Origin: an uncultured Clostridia bacterium
GTDB lineage: Bacteria > Bacillota > Clostridia > Christensenellales > UBA1242
NCBI GenBank assembly: GCA_947591785.1
Contig: CANQDK010000001.1
Location: 62,001-126,000, forward strand
Length of the DNA stretch: 64,000 nt
Direction: 5' to 3'
Positions within the stretch are counted from its first letter, which is position 1. Each line of letters begins with the position of its first letter. A program made the position numbers and the translations under genes. This document shows positions 17,722 through 26,999 of this stretch, one piece after another. The notes under the pieces were generated by a model, which was given only the letters and a program-made list of their open reading frames with translations, was not told the DNA's origin and made no database searches.

Positions 17722-17889
17722 TTAATCTTTTTTTATAATTAAAAAAATTCCTTCTTTAATTTTTTGCGGACTGATTTTATTATCAAGCAAGATTTTTGTG
17801 CTGTCAATATTGAATTTTTCTGAAATAGTTTTGAGATTTTCACCTTTTTTAACTTGATAATAAGGAAAATTTATTTTTCTTAAACTCAT
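17722..17889 (-). CDS. Small stand-alone LysM-domain protein
   Basis: A 55-residue protein found by hand translation of the minus strand (ATG 17889-17887, TAA ending at 17722). Almost all of it is one LysM motif: YYQVKKGENLKTISEKFN, then the hydrophobic stretch ILLDNKIS, and KIKEGIFLIIKK. LysM domains bind N-acetylglucosamine polymers such as peptidoglycan or spore cortex. It starts 23 bases downstream of spoVB with an AAAAGGA site about 9 bases before the ATG, so it is probably co-transcribed with spoVB. It has no signal peptide, suggesting a cytoplasmic (mother-cell or forespore) role or delivery with a coat complex. The short length makes it easy to miss. Confidence 0.7.
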   Translation of the reverse strand: MSLRKINFPYYQVKKGENLKTISEKFNIDSTKILLDNKISPQKIKEGIFLIIKKD

Positions 17890-17912
17890 AAATTTAAATC
17901 CTTTTTTATTTA

Positions 17913-19460
17913 TTAAATTGTTTTAGATTTTTTCTTATTTTTTTGTGCCATTTTTTTGACAGAAAATTTTTCCTTAAATTTAAACAAATAGAAGGAAAAA
18001 TTTATTACATTGAAAATGATACACAACAATGTGAAAAACCCAATTCCAATCACAGATGAAATTAGAATATCAAGGAACATTGGAAAAATGTATGACAAAA
18101 GTGAACTTATAAAAGAAGTTATTGCCATGGTTGGAATCGAAAACAATATCATTAAAAGAAATTTCTGTTTGATTTCAATTTTAATTTTTAGTTTTTTTCT
18201 TAACATAAGAAGATTTAGTGAAGAAGAGATAAGAGAAGACAGTCCCATTCCAACAATTAAGGCGTTAATGCCAATAAATTTTGGAAGAATTAGAACTGAA
18301 AGAAACAAAAAAATAGAGCCACAAACATAGTTTAAAAACGATTTTACTTCTAAGCCAACTGAGTTTAGAATTGCGGAAGTTATGTTTGTCAATCCCATTG
18401 GAATCATAATCCATGCAGAGTATTGTAATAATTTTCCGCTTATTGGTTCGTTGTAAATGAAAATTCCAAACTTGTCACCAATCGCCATAAAGCAAGGGAC
18501 AATAAGAAAAGAAACAAAAAGTGCGAAAATAAGACTTGATGACACACGCTTTTGAATATGGTCATTGTCATTTTGCACCATTGCCATTGAAATGTCTGGC
18601 ACTAATGCTGTTGCAAGCGAACCAATTAAAGATGATGGTATGAAAAGAAAAGGAAGAGTCATTCCTATTGCAATTCCATATAGGCTCATTGCTTGTGAAG
18701 GAGTGAAACCAACTCGAGTTAGTTGTGCGGGCAAGATTAGTGCAATTAAGGGTTGCACAAAACTTCCTGCAACGCGAACACCTGTTATTGGAGCGGATTG
18801 CCTTATTACTTTGCGATAAATTTTTGATGGCTTGCCCATTTTTCCACCATAAAAAAAATATAAAAGCATGACAAAGAAAGCAGAAACAAAACAGGATAAT
18901 GTGAAACTCCAAGCAACTGACATTGCACTTTGCAGTGCAGTCATTCCAGAAGCAAGCACAAGCACACAAATCACAATTTTTACAATTTGTTCAAGGAGTT
19001 CGCTTGCACATAAACCAAAGTAGTTGTCATTTCCCCACATCGCTCCTCTGAAAACACTATATACTGCCGAAAAAATGAGAGATGGGAGCAAAATAACAAG
19101 AATGTTCATACAATTTTCGTCAGTGAAAAGATTTGAAAATAATCCACGGAACAGGAAAATCACCACGCATAAAATGATGCTGACAGAAACGGCAACAATC
19201 ATGCTTGAACTGACAAGTGTTGCAATTGATTTTTTATCTGCACTGACGCGATATGAAGCAGTCATTCTTGAAATTATTAAGGTGACTCCGCTTGAAACAA
19301 GTGTTAAAAACACCATAAAAACAGACAAAGCAACCTGATATAATCCAAGTGCCTCTGCACCGATAGTTCTTGAAAGATAAACGCGAAAGAAAAAACCCAG
19401 CATTCTTGTGAGAAGTGTGAAAGCAGTGATGATGACAACATTTTTAAATATGGATTTCAT
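17913..19460 (-). CDS. spoVB: SpoVB-like polysaccharide/lipid flippase (MOP superfamily)
   Basis: A 515-residue membrane protein with about 14 predicted helices and a basic C-terminal tail. The N-terminus (ITAFTLLTRMLGFFFRVYLSRTIGAEALGLYQ) is the hallmark of the stage V sporulation protein B family, lipid-linked oligosaccharide flippases needed for spore cortex synthesis. The core includes AMWGNDNYFGLCASELLEQI and QSAPITGVRV. A sigma-E-like promoter lies directly upstream, matching mother-cell expression of B. subtilis spoVB. There is no Shine-Dalgarno sequence and the -10 box is six bases from the ATG. A LysM microprotein gene follows. A generic O-antigen/teichoic flippase is the alternative reading. 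Confidence 0.88.
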   Translation of the reverse strand: MKSIFKNVVIITAFTLLTRMLGFFFRVYLSRTIGAEALGLYQVALSVFMVFLTLVSSGVTLIISRMTASYRVSADKKSIATLVSSSMIVAVSVSIILCVVIFLFRGLFSNLFTDENCMNILVILLPSLIFSAVYSVFRGAMWGNDNYFGLCASELLEQIVKIVICVLVLASGMTALQSAMSVAWSFTLSCFVSAFFVMLLYFFYGGKMGKPSKIYRKVIRQSAPITGVRVAGSFVQPLIALILPAQLTRVGFTPSQAMSLYGIAIGMTLPFLFIPSSLIGSLATALVPDISMAMVQNDNDHIQKRVSSSLIFALFVSFLIVPCFMAIGDKFGIFIYNEPISGKLLQYSAWIMIPMGLTNITSAILNSVGLEVKSFLNYVCGSIFLFLSVLILPKFIGINALIVGMGLSSLISSSLNLLMLRKKLKIKIEIKQKFLLMILFSIPTMAITSFISSLLSYIFPMFLDILISSVIGIGFFTLLCIIFNVINFSFYLFKFKEKFSVKKMAQKNKKKSKTI

Positions 19461-19466
19461 ATAAGT

Positions 19467-19495
19467 AATGTATGATAAAGCTTGTTCAAATATAA
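19467..19495 (-). promoter_or_regulatory. Putative sigma-E promoter of spoVB
   Basis: On the minus strand, TTATATT (19495-19489), a 14-base spacer and CATACATT (19474-19467). Against the B. subtilis sigma-E consensus (KMATATT - 14 - CATACAMT) this is 6/7 and 7/8. The ATG at 19460 starts only 6 bases after the -10 element. Confidence 0.6.
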
Positions 19496-19580
19496 TCTTG
19501 GCAATAGAAGGTTTTGCTTTGAAAATTAAAAATTTTCATCTTTAAAGTGTATTTTTTTTGAGATTACGCATTATAGAAGT

Positions 19581-20300
19581 ATGTTAACCATAGTTTTTCG
19601 AGCAATTATAATATATATTGTTGTATTATTCCTTTATCGAATCATGGGCAAAAGGCAATTAGGCGAGATGCAACCTTTTGAGCTTGTTTTAACGCTTATA
19701 ATTGCTGATCTTGCAACAATTCCTATGGCAGAGGTTTCTGTGCCAGTTTTACATGGAATAATTCCACTTCTCACACTTGTTGTTTTACATTTTGTTTTAG
19801 CCTTGTTTTGTAAGTGGAGCGGAAAATTTTCACAATTTGTCAGTGGGAAACCGGTTATTGTTATCAATCCAAAAGGAATTGATTATAAGGCACTCAAAAA
19901 TCTTGACATTTCTATTGATGATGTCTTTGAATCCCTTCGAGGAAGCGGTTATTTCAAAATCGAGCAGGTTCAATATGCAATTATGGAAACAAATGGAAAG
20001 ATGAGCGTTTTGCCTAAGAGTGATTTTGCACCATTGACTGTGAAAGATATGAAAATTAAAGTTGAAAAAAGCACAATTCCAATCAATATAATCAATGAAG
20101 GGAAGATTGTTAAAGAAAATCTTAAAATTGCGAATATTGATGAACTGACAATTCAAAACATTTTCAAAAAAGCGGGGGTTAAGAAAGTAAAAGATGTTCT
20201 TTTGCTCACTATTGACAAGGCAGGGGAAGTTTACTTGCAAAAATATTATGAAACATATCAAACAATGACAATAAAACCTCTTGGTGAGGTGAAAGAATGA
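19581..20300 (+). CDS. DUF421 (YetF-like) membrane protein
   Basis: A 239-residue protein with about three N-terminal transmembrane helices (residues 1-85) and a cytoplasmic C-terminal domain. The family signature RIMGKRQLGEMQPFELVLTLIIADLATIPM is present. The soluble part shows SGKPVIVINPKGIDYKALKN and LRGSGYFKIEQVQYAIMETNGKMSVLPK, as in YetF/YkjA/YrbG proteins. Functions remain poorly defined; B. subtilis homologues are linked to spores and germination. Its stop codon overlaps the start of the next gene by 4 bp (ATGA), so the two are coupled. Confidence 0.9.
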   Translation: MLTIVFRAIIIYIVVLFLYRIMGKRQLGEMQPFELVLTLIIADLATIPMAEVSVPVLHGIIPLLTLVVLHFVLALFCKWSGKFSQFVSGKPVIVINPKGIDYKALKNLDISIDDVFESLRGSGYFKIEQVQYAIMETNGKMSVLPKSDFAPLTVKDMKIKVEKSTIPINIINEGKIVKENLKIANIDELTIQNIFKKAGVKKVKDVLLLTIDKAGEVYLQKYYETYQTMTIKPLGEVKE

Positions 20301-20701
20301 CAAAATGGTTGTGGTTTAAGTTGATTTCTGTGCTTGCTATTCTTGCTGTTGTTGTTGGAATGTGTGTGTTGGAAGATAGAATTGTCAAAACCTCTCTTGC
20401 AGCAGTCAATAATCGTTGCTACGAAATTGAAATGGCGATTGAGAGAAATGGGGGAATCGTCAATGGTGAAGTTGCCAGTTTGGTGGATAATTTGGAATAT
20501 CAATGGTTTAAAGATGAAGCGGGTATGTGCTATCTAGTCAATCATAAAAACACTGAACAACTTGGCGTTGAAATTGTGCGTCTAAAAACATATATTGATG
20601 AAGAAGAGGAAATCGAATTTTATGTGTCGCTTAATATAATCAAAAACTATGTTGAAACATTCCAGCATTTTATGGGAGCAGGAGTGGAGAATATTCTTTA
20701 A
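20297..20701 (+). CDS. DUF4363-type membrane protein
   Basis: A 134-residue protein with one N-terminal transmembrane helix (about residues 7-27) followed by an extracytoplasmic helical domain. Its size, topology and position directly after a DUF421 gene, with a 4-bp overlap, match the DUF4363 family, which accompanies DUF421 proteins in Clostridia. The pair is likely a membrane complex. The domain has several acidic residues (DEEEEIEF) near the C-terminus. The exact function is unknown. Confidence 0.7.
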   Translation: MTKWLWFKLISVLAILAVVVGMCVLEDRIVKTSLAAVNNRCYEIEMAIERNGGIVNGEVASLVDNLEYQWFKDEAGMCYLVNHKNTEQLGVEIVRLKTYIDEEEEIEFYVSLNIIKNYVETFQHFMGAGVENIL

Positions 20702-21010
20702 ACTTAATGTGAAAGAATTTATCAAAGTTGAAATATGAAAATAAAAAAGATGAAAAAATAGTTAATAAAAATAATTAATAACTAATATGAAATTAATATG
20801 AAAAAGTATTATCAAAAATATAAAATTTATAAAAAATGACAATTTATGAAAAAAATAAAATAAAGATAAAAAAATAAAAATAAAAAATTAGAAAAAATAT
20901 TAAAAAATTAAAATAAAAAATGAAAAATATAAAAAAATAATTAATCGAATAAAAAATTAACAAATCATAGTAAAAATATAATAATATAAAGTAAAAAAAT
21001 CAATAATTAT
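20702..21010. other. AT-only low-complexity intergenic stretch
   Basis: About 310 bases between the DUF4363 gene and the terminator of the convergent surface-protein gene. They are almost entirely A and T, made of irregular runs of AAAAATAAAAA type. I see no ORF, RNA fold or promoter in it. Confidence 0.7.
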
Positions 21011-21039
21011 AAAAAAAGGAACTTTAAATGTCCCTTTTT
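21011..21039 (-). terminator. Terminator of the membrane-anchored surface-protein gene
   Basis: On the minus strand a stem of AAAAAGGGAC with GTTCCTTTTT (one G-T pair) and a 7-base loop is followed by a T tract. Confidence 0.75.
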
Positions 21040-21048
21040 CAATTTTAA

Positions 21049-22164
21049 TTACCAAACTTTTTCTTCTTTTTTGCGTCTTTTCATTAAGATTAGAATTATG
21101 ATAAGCAAGATGAGAATCAATGCCAAAATCACAATCAAAAACCATAGCCAAACATAAGAAGCATGCTCAACTTTTATGGTGCTTAAGTCGTTAACTTCAA
21201 AGTGCATTTTTTCTTCGCCATCTTTTCCTTTAATTGAAACTTCAACCTTCCAGATTCCTTCAACGTCATTTGAGTCAAAAGTGAAATTTGTTCCATTTTT
21301 GTTTGGAAAAGACTCCCAAAGAACATCACTATCTCCATATTCTGGATTTCCTTGCATTTCTTTGTCTAGGACATAATTTTTCCCGTTAACATCTTGTCCA
21401 GAAGCACTCCAAACAATATAGGCAGGATTTACATATTTGAGTGCATCAAGTGGAATGGTGTTTAAAGAAACTTTATAGACATTCAAAAGTCTGTTTGAAC
21501 TTGAAACAGTATATTCAATTTGAACGCTTTGAATTTTTGCTATTGCTTCGTCAATATCATCAGGAATTATTCCAACATAGAATTCTCCAATTGAAACAGG
21601 AACATTCTCATTCTCAACAATGTGTGTGTAAACAAGATCGAACTTATAAAGTCCAAAATCGTTCCCTTTGCTGATTGTTTCTGTTTGCTCAACAGGATAT
21701 GTGCTGTCAATAAAATAATAATAATTCACTGTGCCATAACTTTGTGTGACACCACCTTCATAAAGGACTTTTGCTTCTTCAACTCCAATATGAGTTTTTA
21801 AACTGTCTGAGCAGACATAGGTGAGTTTGAATTGATATGACACAACTTCAGTTGTTTCTGTTGGGTGTCCAGTGAAAACAAAGTGCAGGTTGTCAATATC
21901 TCTCCAATTAAAACAAATATAATCAACCGTGTCACCAACGGTGTTTTCAATTGTTTGGATTGAGAAAGGAAGCATTGCTCCAGTTCGTGAATACGCCGTC
22001 ATTGTCATGGAAAAATTGTCATCACTAACAATGCAAGATGGAACTTCATTTGATTCGACTGCATTTGTGTTTTTTTGCTGTGTTAGGTTGAATGCAAAGA
22101 GAAATGATGTGGCTATAAACACCATGCAGAGAGAAATTTTGAAGAAGTTCAAAACTCGTTTCAT
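21049..22164 (-). CDS. Predicted surface protein with signal peptide and C-terminal membrane anchor
   Basis: A 371-residue protein of unknown function. The N-terminus (1-27) is a signal peptide (basic start, hydrophobic core ending near FAFN). A large extracytoplasmic domain, probably beta-sandwich, extends to about residue 332. A strong transmembrane helix (about 335-362, WLWFLIVILALILILLIIILIL) and a basic tail KRRKKEEK follow, so it is a type I membrane protein with its bulk outside the cell. Several segments (VYKVSLNTIPLDALKY; WKVEVSIKGKDG) suggest Ig-like strands. It has its own promoter and terminator, with a -10 box 6 bases from the ATG and no Shine-Dalgarno sequence. Confidence 0.75.
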   Translation of the reverse strand: MKRVLNFFKISLCMVFIATSFLFAFNLTQQKNTNAVESNEVPSCIVSDDNFSMTMTAYSRTGAMLPFSIQTIENTVGDTVDYICFNWRDIDNLHFVFTGHPTETTEVVSYQFKLTYVCSDSLKTHIGVEEAKVLYEGGVTQSYGTVNYYYFIDSTYPVEQTETISKGNDFGLYKFDLVYTHIVENENVPVSIGEFYVGIIPDDIDEAIAKIQSVQIEYTVSSSNRLLNVYKVSLNTIPLDALKYVNPAYIVWSASGQDVNGKNYVLDKEMQGNPEYGDSDVLWESFPNKNGTNFTFDSNDVEGIWKVEVSIKGKDGEEKMHFEVNDLSTIKVEHASYVWLWFLIVILALILILLIIILILMKRRKKEEKVW

Positions 22165-22170
22165 AAGAAT

Positions 22171-22176
22171 ATTTTA
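22171..22176 (-). promoter_or_regulatory. Extended -10 promoter 6 bases before the surface-protein start
   Basis: On the minus strand TGTTAAAAT forms an extended -10 element (TAAAAT at 22176-22171). No good -35 is seen. The ATG at 22164 follows after 6 bases, again implying a leaderless mRNA. Confidence 0.4.
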
Positions 22177-22268
22177 ACATAATTTTTTAAAATTAAAAAA
22201 TAAATAGACAAAAAATCTAAAAAAGTTCTTTAACGACAAAATTTTTCTTGGGAATAGACACTCGTTTG

Positions 22269-22297
22269 TTGACAAAATTAATTTTTGCTTTTATAAT
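22269..22297 (+). promoter_or_regulatory. Consensus sigma-A promoter giving a leaderless glmU-like mRNA
   Basis: TTGACA (22269-22274), exactly 17 bases, and TATAAT (22292-22297), a perfect consensus. The ATG of the glmU-like gene begins at 22304, six bases later, where transcription should start. There is no Shine-Dalgarno sequence. Confidence 0.8.
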
Positions 22298-22303
22298 CAT
22301 AAT

Positions 22304-23131
22304 ATGGAAATTTTGGAAGAAGAAGTTGAAATCGCCGATAATCAAATTAGTTTTGATTTTTTAAAAAACGACGACACAGAAAAACAAATTGAAAAGAAAT
22401 TGGAATGGAAAAAGGAAGACACGCTTGTGATTATTATGCGTGCTGACAAAAATGTTTCATCCAATTTTGATTTATGTGGAAAGAAAATGATTGATTGGGT
22501 TGCACTTGCTTGCAGTGGGTGTGAAACAAAAATTCTTGATGAAGTTAAGGAAGACGATTTGCTTTCAATTGTTCAAGCAAATATGTCGGAGCATCCTTAT
22601 GTGTGTGTTCTTTTTTCTGACACTCCGCTTTTGAAAAGAACAACTTTCTTGGAGATTATGGATTATTTTGTCAGCCACGATTTAAGATTTTTAAGATTAA
22701 AAAGGGGATATGTTTTTAAGCATGAATTTTTACAAAATGCACGCATGCTTCTGCCAAGTCAAGAAGAAAATTTTGGTGATGAAGATTTTGATGTGATTGA
22801 TGATGCAAAAAAACTTTCTTATGCTTTCAAAGTCCTAAATCAAAGAATTTTGGATTATCACAAAGAACAAGGTGTTGTGTTTTTTGGAGAAAACACTATT
22901 TTTGTTGATGCTGATGTTGAAATTGAAAGCGGAACAATAATTTATCCAAATAATGTTATTAAAGGTGAAAGTTATATCGGCAAAGATGTTATTTTGGAAA
23001 GTGGAAACTATATTTTTGACACTATCGTTTGTGATGAGGCTTTCGTTTGCCAAAGTTATTTAGAAAAAAGCAAAATTGGCTCTGGAAGTATTGTTGGGCC
23101 TTTTAAAAAATTAATTAATCAAGAAATTTAA
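22304..23131 (+). CDS. Degenerate GlmU-like protein (nucleotidyltransferase/beta-helix)
   Basis: A 275-residue protein at the place where glmU normally sits in Bacillota (before pth and mfd). The C-terminal part (about 190-275) is a short left-handed beta-helix with GlmU-like hexapeptide text: GVVFFGENTIFVDADVEIES, then TIIYPNNVIKGESYIGKDV. The N-terminal part has the rough outline of a Rossmann nucleotidyltransferase (SDTPLLKRTTFLEIMDYF resembles the GDxPLL region), but the LAAGxGTRM nucleotide-binding loop is replaced by IIMRADKNVSS. GlmU is usually about 450 residues. I infer a diverged homologue that has lost the canonical pyrophosphorylase site and probably part of the acetyltransferase. 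It has a perfect promoter and looks expressed. It heads the pth-mfd operon. Confidence 0.6.
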   Translation: MEILEEEVEIADNQISFDFLKNDDTEKQIEKKLEWKKEDTLVIIMRADKNVSSNFDLCGKKMIDWVALACSGCETKILDEVKEDDLLSIVQANMSEHPYVCVLFSDTPLLKRTTFLEIMDYFVSHDLRFLRLKRGYVFKHEFLQNARMLLPSQEENFGDEDFDVIDDAKKLSYAFKVLNQRILDYHKEQGVVFFGENTIFVDADVEIESGTIIYPNNVIKGESYIGKDVILESGNYIFDTIVCDEAFVCQSYLEKSKIGSGSIVGPFKKLINQEI

Positions 23132-23197
23132 ATTCTTGAAATTGAAAAATCTACTATTTTATTATTCTATTTTTAAAATTGCAGTTTAGGGGAAATT

Positions 23198-23707
23198 ATG
23201 GTTATTATTGTTGGACTTGGAAATCCTGATGAAAAATATAAACACACCTATCATAATGTTGGTTTTGATGTTGTTGACATTCTATCTCAAAAATTGGATA
23301 TAAAAATTTCTTTGCCAAAATTTAAGGCTCTTGTTGGTGAAGGGTTTTATGAAGGCGAAAAAATCATGCTTGTCAAACCACAAACCTATATGAACAACAG
23401 TGGCGAAAGTGTTGTTTTGTTGAAAGAACGCTTTAAAGATGCAAGAATACTTGTTGTTGCAGATGACATTGATCTTCCAAAAGGAACGGTGAGATATCGT
23501 GAACGTGGCTCTGCTGGCACACATAATGGCCTACGAAGCATAGTTGCATATATTGGACAAGAATTTGAAAGAGTGAGAGTGGGAATTGGCAGAGATGTCA
23601 CTGTTGAACTTGTTAATTTTGTGCTTTCAAAATATAATGAAGAAACTTTTGCTCCAATTTTGGAAAAAAGTGCAAATGAAGTTCTGGCAAGAATAACAAG
23701 AAAATGA
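23198..23707 (+). CDS. pth: Peptidyl-tRNA hydrolase
   Basis: Releases peptide from prematurely dropped peptidyl-tRNA. It has 169 residues, short of the usual 185-200 at the C-terminus. Family residues are seen: GLGNPDEKY with Asn9, HNVGF with catalytic His19, YMNNSGES with the conserved Asn, and VVADDIDLPKG with the catalytic Asp, followed by GSAGTHNGLRSI. The usual Arg in T-R-H-N is Tyr here (TYHN). GGGGA lies just before the ATG. It sits between the glmU-like gene and mfd (13-bp gap to mfd), the classical Bacillota order. Confidence 0.95.
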   Translation: MVIIVGLGNPDEKYKHTYHNVGFDVVDILSQKLDIKISLPKFKALVGEGFYEGEKIMLVKPQTYMNNSGESVVLLKERFKDARILVVADDIDLPKGTVRYRERGSAGTHNGLRSIVAYIGQEFERVRVGIGRDVTVELVNFVLSKYNEETFAPILEKSANEVLARITRK

Positions 23708-23720
23708 TGGGCATCAAGGA

Positions 23721-26700
23721 ATGGAAAAATTTGTTGATTTTTTGAAAAAGCGATTGGCAGTAAGTCAAAAAGTTTTTGGCGGATTTTTTGTTGGAGAAAA
23801 AACACTTGCTCTTGCAATGAACAACCATTTTGTCTATCTGTGCAGTGACTTTGTTCAGGGTGGAAAAGTAAAGCGTGGCTTGGAAAGTTTTGGGCGGAAG
23901 TGTGCAATAATTTCCTGTGGCAGAGAAATTGAAGACGAAAACGACAGAAATTTGCTTGCTTTTGCACAAAATATTTCAAAGTTTTTACGAAATGAAATTG
24001 ACGGCTTGATTTTTTTGCCATCATCTTTGACAACAAAATTTGATTTGGAATTTTTGAGAAAAAATCTTGTTTTGCAGGTTGGAAAAGATTATTCTCTTGA
24101 AGAACTTGAAGAAAAACTTGTCGATTTTGGCTTTGAGAGAGTTGGTTATGCTTCTGCGATTGGACAATTTGCTGTCAGAGGAGATGTTGTTGACATATTT
24201 GTTGATGGAGAAAATCCAACCAGAATTGAATTTTTTGATGAAACAATTGATTCAATAAAAATTTTCGATTTTTCAACAATGAAAACTGTCAAAACAATAG
24301 AAAAACTTGAAATTTTTCCAATTAAGTTGAAATTTGGGAAAGACGATGTGTTTTCAATCTGTGAAAATATTTTTATTGATGAACCTTCAAAAATCTTAAA
24401 TGAATGTTCAGTTCTTGAACTAAGCAGAGAAGAACTCTCTTGGACAAAAGGAAAGGATTTATTTCTAGATTTTTCAGCGGTTGATTTTACAAAATATACA
24501 ATTTTTTCAAACACCGATGAAGACATATTGCAAAACCATTTGAAATTTGAGAATAAGACAATAGGACAAAAAAGTTATGTGACAGATTTTATGTCTTTGA
24601 AAAATGACATTAAAATGTATTCAAAATCAGGGCTTCTAATCTTCCTTTTTGCAGGGGATTACTCCGCGATTATACGCGAATTTTTGACAACAAACAATAT
24701 AAATTTTCGTGTTTTTGATGGAACGGTTGAAGAATTGTGTCCAGTTTATGTTGTTGAAAGATATTTTCCTTATTCGTTCAGCTTTTTAGACAAATCCATT
24801 GTTGGCATCGGCACTGATGATATGTATAAAAACAACTCACTCACAAAAAGATTGGGAAGACAGGTTTTTTCTTATCTTCCAAAGGTGGGGGACTATGTTG
24901 TCCACGCATTCTATGGCATTGGAAGATGTAAAGATATTGTTAGAATGAAATTGTCGCTTTTTGAAAAAGACTATTTTGTTTTGGAATATAAGAATGGAGC
25001 ACTTTTGTATCTTCCTTCTGAGCAAACAAATTTGCTTTCTGCCTATGTTGGTGGCGATGACCCAAAACTTAATGCTCTTGGCACAAGTGAGTGGACAAAA
25101 CTTAAACAAAAAGTCCGTGCAGACTTAAAAGAAATTGCAATCACTCTTGCCAAAATTTATAAAGAGCGACAAACAAAAAAAGGTTTTAAATTCACTCGAA
25201 TTGACGAACTTGAAAAGCAATTTTCAGACAGTTTTGCTTATGAGTTGACTCCTGACCAAGCCTCTGCAATTAACGATGTTGACAAAGATATGGAAAGTGA
25301 CAAAATCATGGATAGGCTTATTTGTGGCGACGTTGGATTTGGGAAAACAGAAGTGGCTTTTCGTGCGATATTTAAGGCTATTTACAATTCCAAACAAGTT
25401 GCTTTTCTTTGCCCAACAACAATTTTGTCAGAACAACATTTTCGTTCGGCAAAACAAAGATATGAGGGAATGGGGTTTAGAATTGAGGTTTTAAATCGTT
25501 TTAAAACATCGAAAGAAACAGAAGAAATTTTGGAAAGGTTAAAAAATGGTGAAATTGACCTTTTGATTGGAACTCACAAAATTTTAAGCGAGAAGGTAAG
25601 GTTTAAAGATTTGGGGCTTCTTGTTTTAGATGAAGAACAACGTTTTGGAGTTTCTGATAAAGAAAAAATCAAAAAAATCAAGACAAATATTGATGTTTTG
25701 ACTCTTTCAGCAACACCTATTCCTCGCACGCTTCACATGTCGCTTTCGGGGATTCGTGATATAAGTGTTATTGCATCTGCACCAAAAGATAGACTTCCAA
25801 TTCAAACCTATGTGTCATCTTACAGTGACCAACTTTTGCAAGATGTTGTTTCGCGAGAACTTTCACGACAGGGGAAGGCACTTATTCTTTTCAATAGGGT
25901 TGCGGAAATTTACACTTTCAGGGCACATGTGGCGGAACTTTTGCCACAGGCAAAGATTGGTGTTGCTCATGGACAAATGGAAGAAAGAGAACTTGCAAGA
26001 GTGATTAATGACCTTTATGAAAACAAATTCAATCTTTTGATTTCAACAACTTTGATTGAGAATGGAATTGATTTGCCAGATTTAAACACTCTTTTTGTTG
26101 TTGATTGTGATATGCTTGGGCTTGGACAACTGTATCAAATTCGAGGAAGAATTGGCCGTTCAAACAAACTTGCGTATGCTTATTTGACATACAATGCAGG
26201 GAAAGTCTTGACTGAAGATGCATACAAGAGATTGGAGGCTATCAAAGAGTTCCGCGAACTTGGAAGCGGATTTAAGATTGCAATACGCGACCTTGAAATT
26301 CGTGGAGCAGGGGATATTTTAGGAAAGCAACAACATGGACACATGCAAAAGGTTGGATATGATATGTATGTCAGGTTGCTTGATGAAGTGACAAAAGAGG
26401 TTTCTGGTGAAAAATTCCACAGAGAAAAAGAAATCAAAATGGAGCTTGTGCTTGATGCGTATATCAGTGAAGAATATATTCCTGCACAGGAAGAAAGAAT
26501 TGTTTTTTATAATAAAATTAGTAACATTCAAAATCAACAGGAATTTGACAGTGTTATAAACGAACTTAAGGCTCTTGCAGGAGATGTTCCAAGGGAAGTT
26601 GTCAATCTTTGTAAAGTTGCATTTTTAAAGAATCTTGCAAGCAATTTTAATGTTGAAAAAATCATAGTAAACAAGAACGAATGCCTTATTCAACTCTATA

Positions 26701-26864
26701 AAAGTGAAGAAATCATTGATAAAAGGTTGTCGAATCTTGGCACTTTTTATGATATACGACTAAAATTTGAGCAAAAGCCTATTCTAAAAGTAAACGCAAA
26801 TGGAAATGTGGCTCAAAAAGTGAATGTTTTGATTGAAATGTTCTCTAAAGCACTTCAAAACTGA
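23721..26864 (+). CDS. mfd: Transcription-repair coupling factor Mfd
   Basis: A 1047-residue SF2 translocase that removes stalled RNA polymerase and recruits UvrA; family length is about 1150. In order: N-terminal UvrB-like module (about 1-330, including [11 protein letters not shown]); CarD-like RNA polymerase-interacting domain starting near 386 ([17 protein letters not shown]); helicase Walker [15 protein letters not shown] near 537; DEEQRFG near 637; [30 protein letters not shown]; and the C-terminal TRCF domain (about 905-1010). An AAGGA lies directly against the ATG, closer than ideal. The shortening relative to the family is mostly in the N-terminal half. uvrA and uvrB are also in this window. 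Confidence 0.96.
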   Translation: MEKFVDFLKKRLAVSQKVFGGFFVGEKTLALAMNNHFVYLCSDFVQGGKVKRGLESFGRKCAIISCGREIEDENDRNLLAFAQNISKFLRNEIDGLIFLPSSLTTKFDLEFLRKNLVLQVGKDYSLEELEEKLVDFGFERVGYASAIGQFAVRGDVVDIFVDGENPTRIEFFDETIDSIKIFDFSTMKTVKTIEKLEIFPIKLKFGKDDVFSICENIFIDEPSKILNECSVLELSREELSWTKGKDLFLDFSAVDFTKYTIFSNTDEDILQNHLKFENKTIGQKSYVTDFMSLKNDIKMYSKSGLLIFLFAGDYSAIIREFLTTNNINFRVFDGTVEELCPVYVVERYFPYSFSFLDKSIVGIGTDDMYKNNSLTKRLGRQVFSYLPKVGDYVVHAFYGIGRCKDIVRMKLSLFEKDYFVLEYKNGALLYLPSEQTNLLSAYVGGDDPKLNALGTSEWTKLKQKVRADLKEIAITLAKIYKERQTKKGFKFTRIDELEKQFSDSFAYELTPDQASAINDVDKDMESDKIMDRLICGDVGFGKTEVAFRAIFKAIYNSKQVAFLCPTTILSEQHFRSAKQRYEGMGFRIEVLNRFKTSKETEEILERLKNGEIDLLIGTHKILSEKVRFKDLGLLVLDEEQRFGVSDKEKIKKIKTNIDVLTLSATPIPRTLHMSLSGIRDISVIASAPKDRLPIQTYVSSYSDQLLQDVVSRELSRQGKALILFNRVAEIYTFRAHVAELLPQAKIGVAHGQMEERELARVINDLYENKFNLLISTTLIENGIDLPDLNTLFVVDCDMLGLGQLYQIRGRIGRSNKLAYAYLTYNAGKVLTEDAYKRLEAIKEFRELGSGFKIAIRDLEIRGAGDILGKQQHGHMQKVGYDMYVRLLDEVTKEVSGEKFHREKEIKMELVLDAYISEEYIPAQEERIVFYNKISNIQNQQEFDSVINELKALAGDVPREVVNLCKVAFLKNLASNFNVEKIIVNKNECLIQLYKSEEIIDKRLSNLGTFYDIRLKFEQKPILKVNANGNVAQKVNVLIEMFSKALQN

Positions 26865-26913
26865 CAAAAATATCGTGTTTTGAAATAAAATTTTGAATTT
26901 TGCGTCTTTTTAC

Positions 26914-26942
26914 TTGAAATTTTAGTAAAAGTGTGTTAAACT
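26914..26942 (+). promoter_or_regulatory. Promoter of the SurA/PrsA-like lipoprotein gene
   Basis: TTGAAA (26914-26919), 17 bases and TAAACT (26937-26942) preceded by an extended TGTG element. The leader of about 50 bases contains a short possible hairpin (GCCAA / TTGGC) and a GGAG site. Confidence 0.5.
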
Positions 26943-26999
26943 TTTAAAGTTAAATTATCGCCAAAGTGATAAGCATTGGCAATTATGGAGTGGTGTGGC

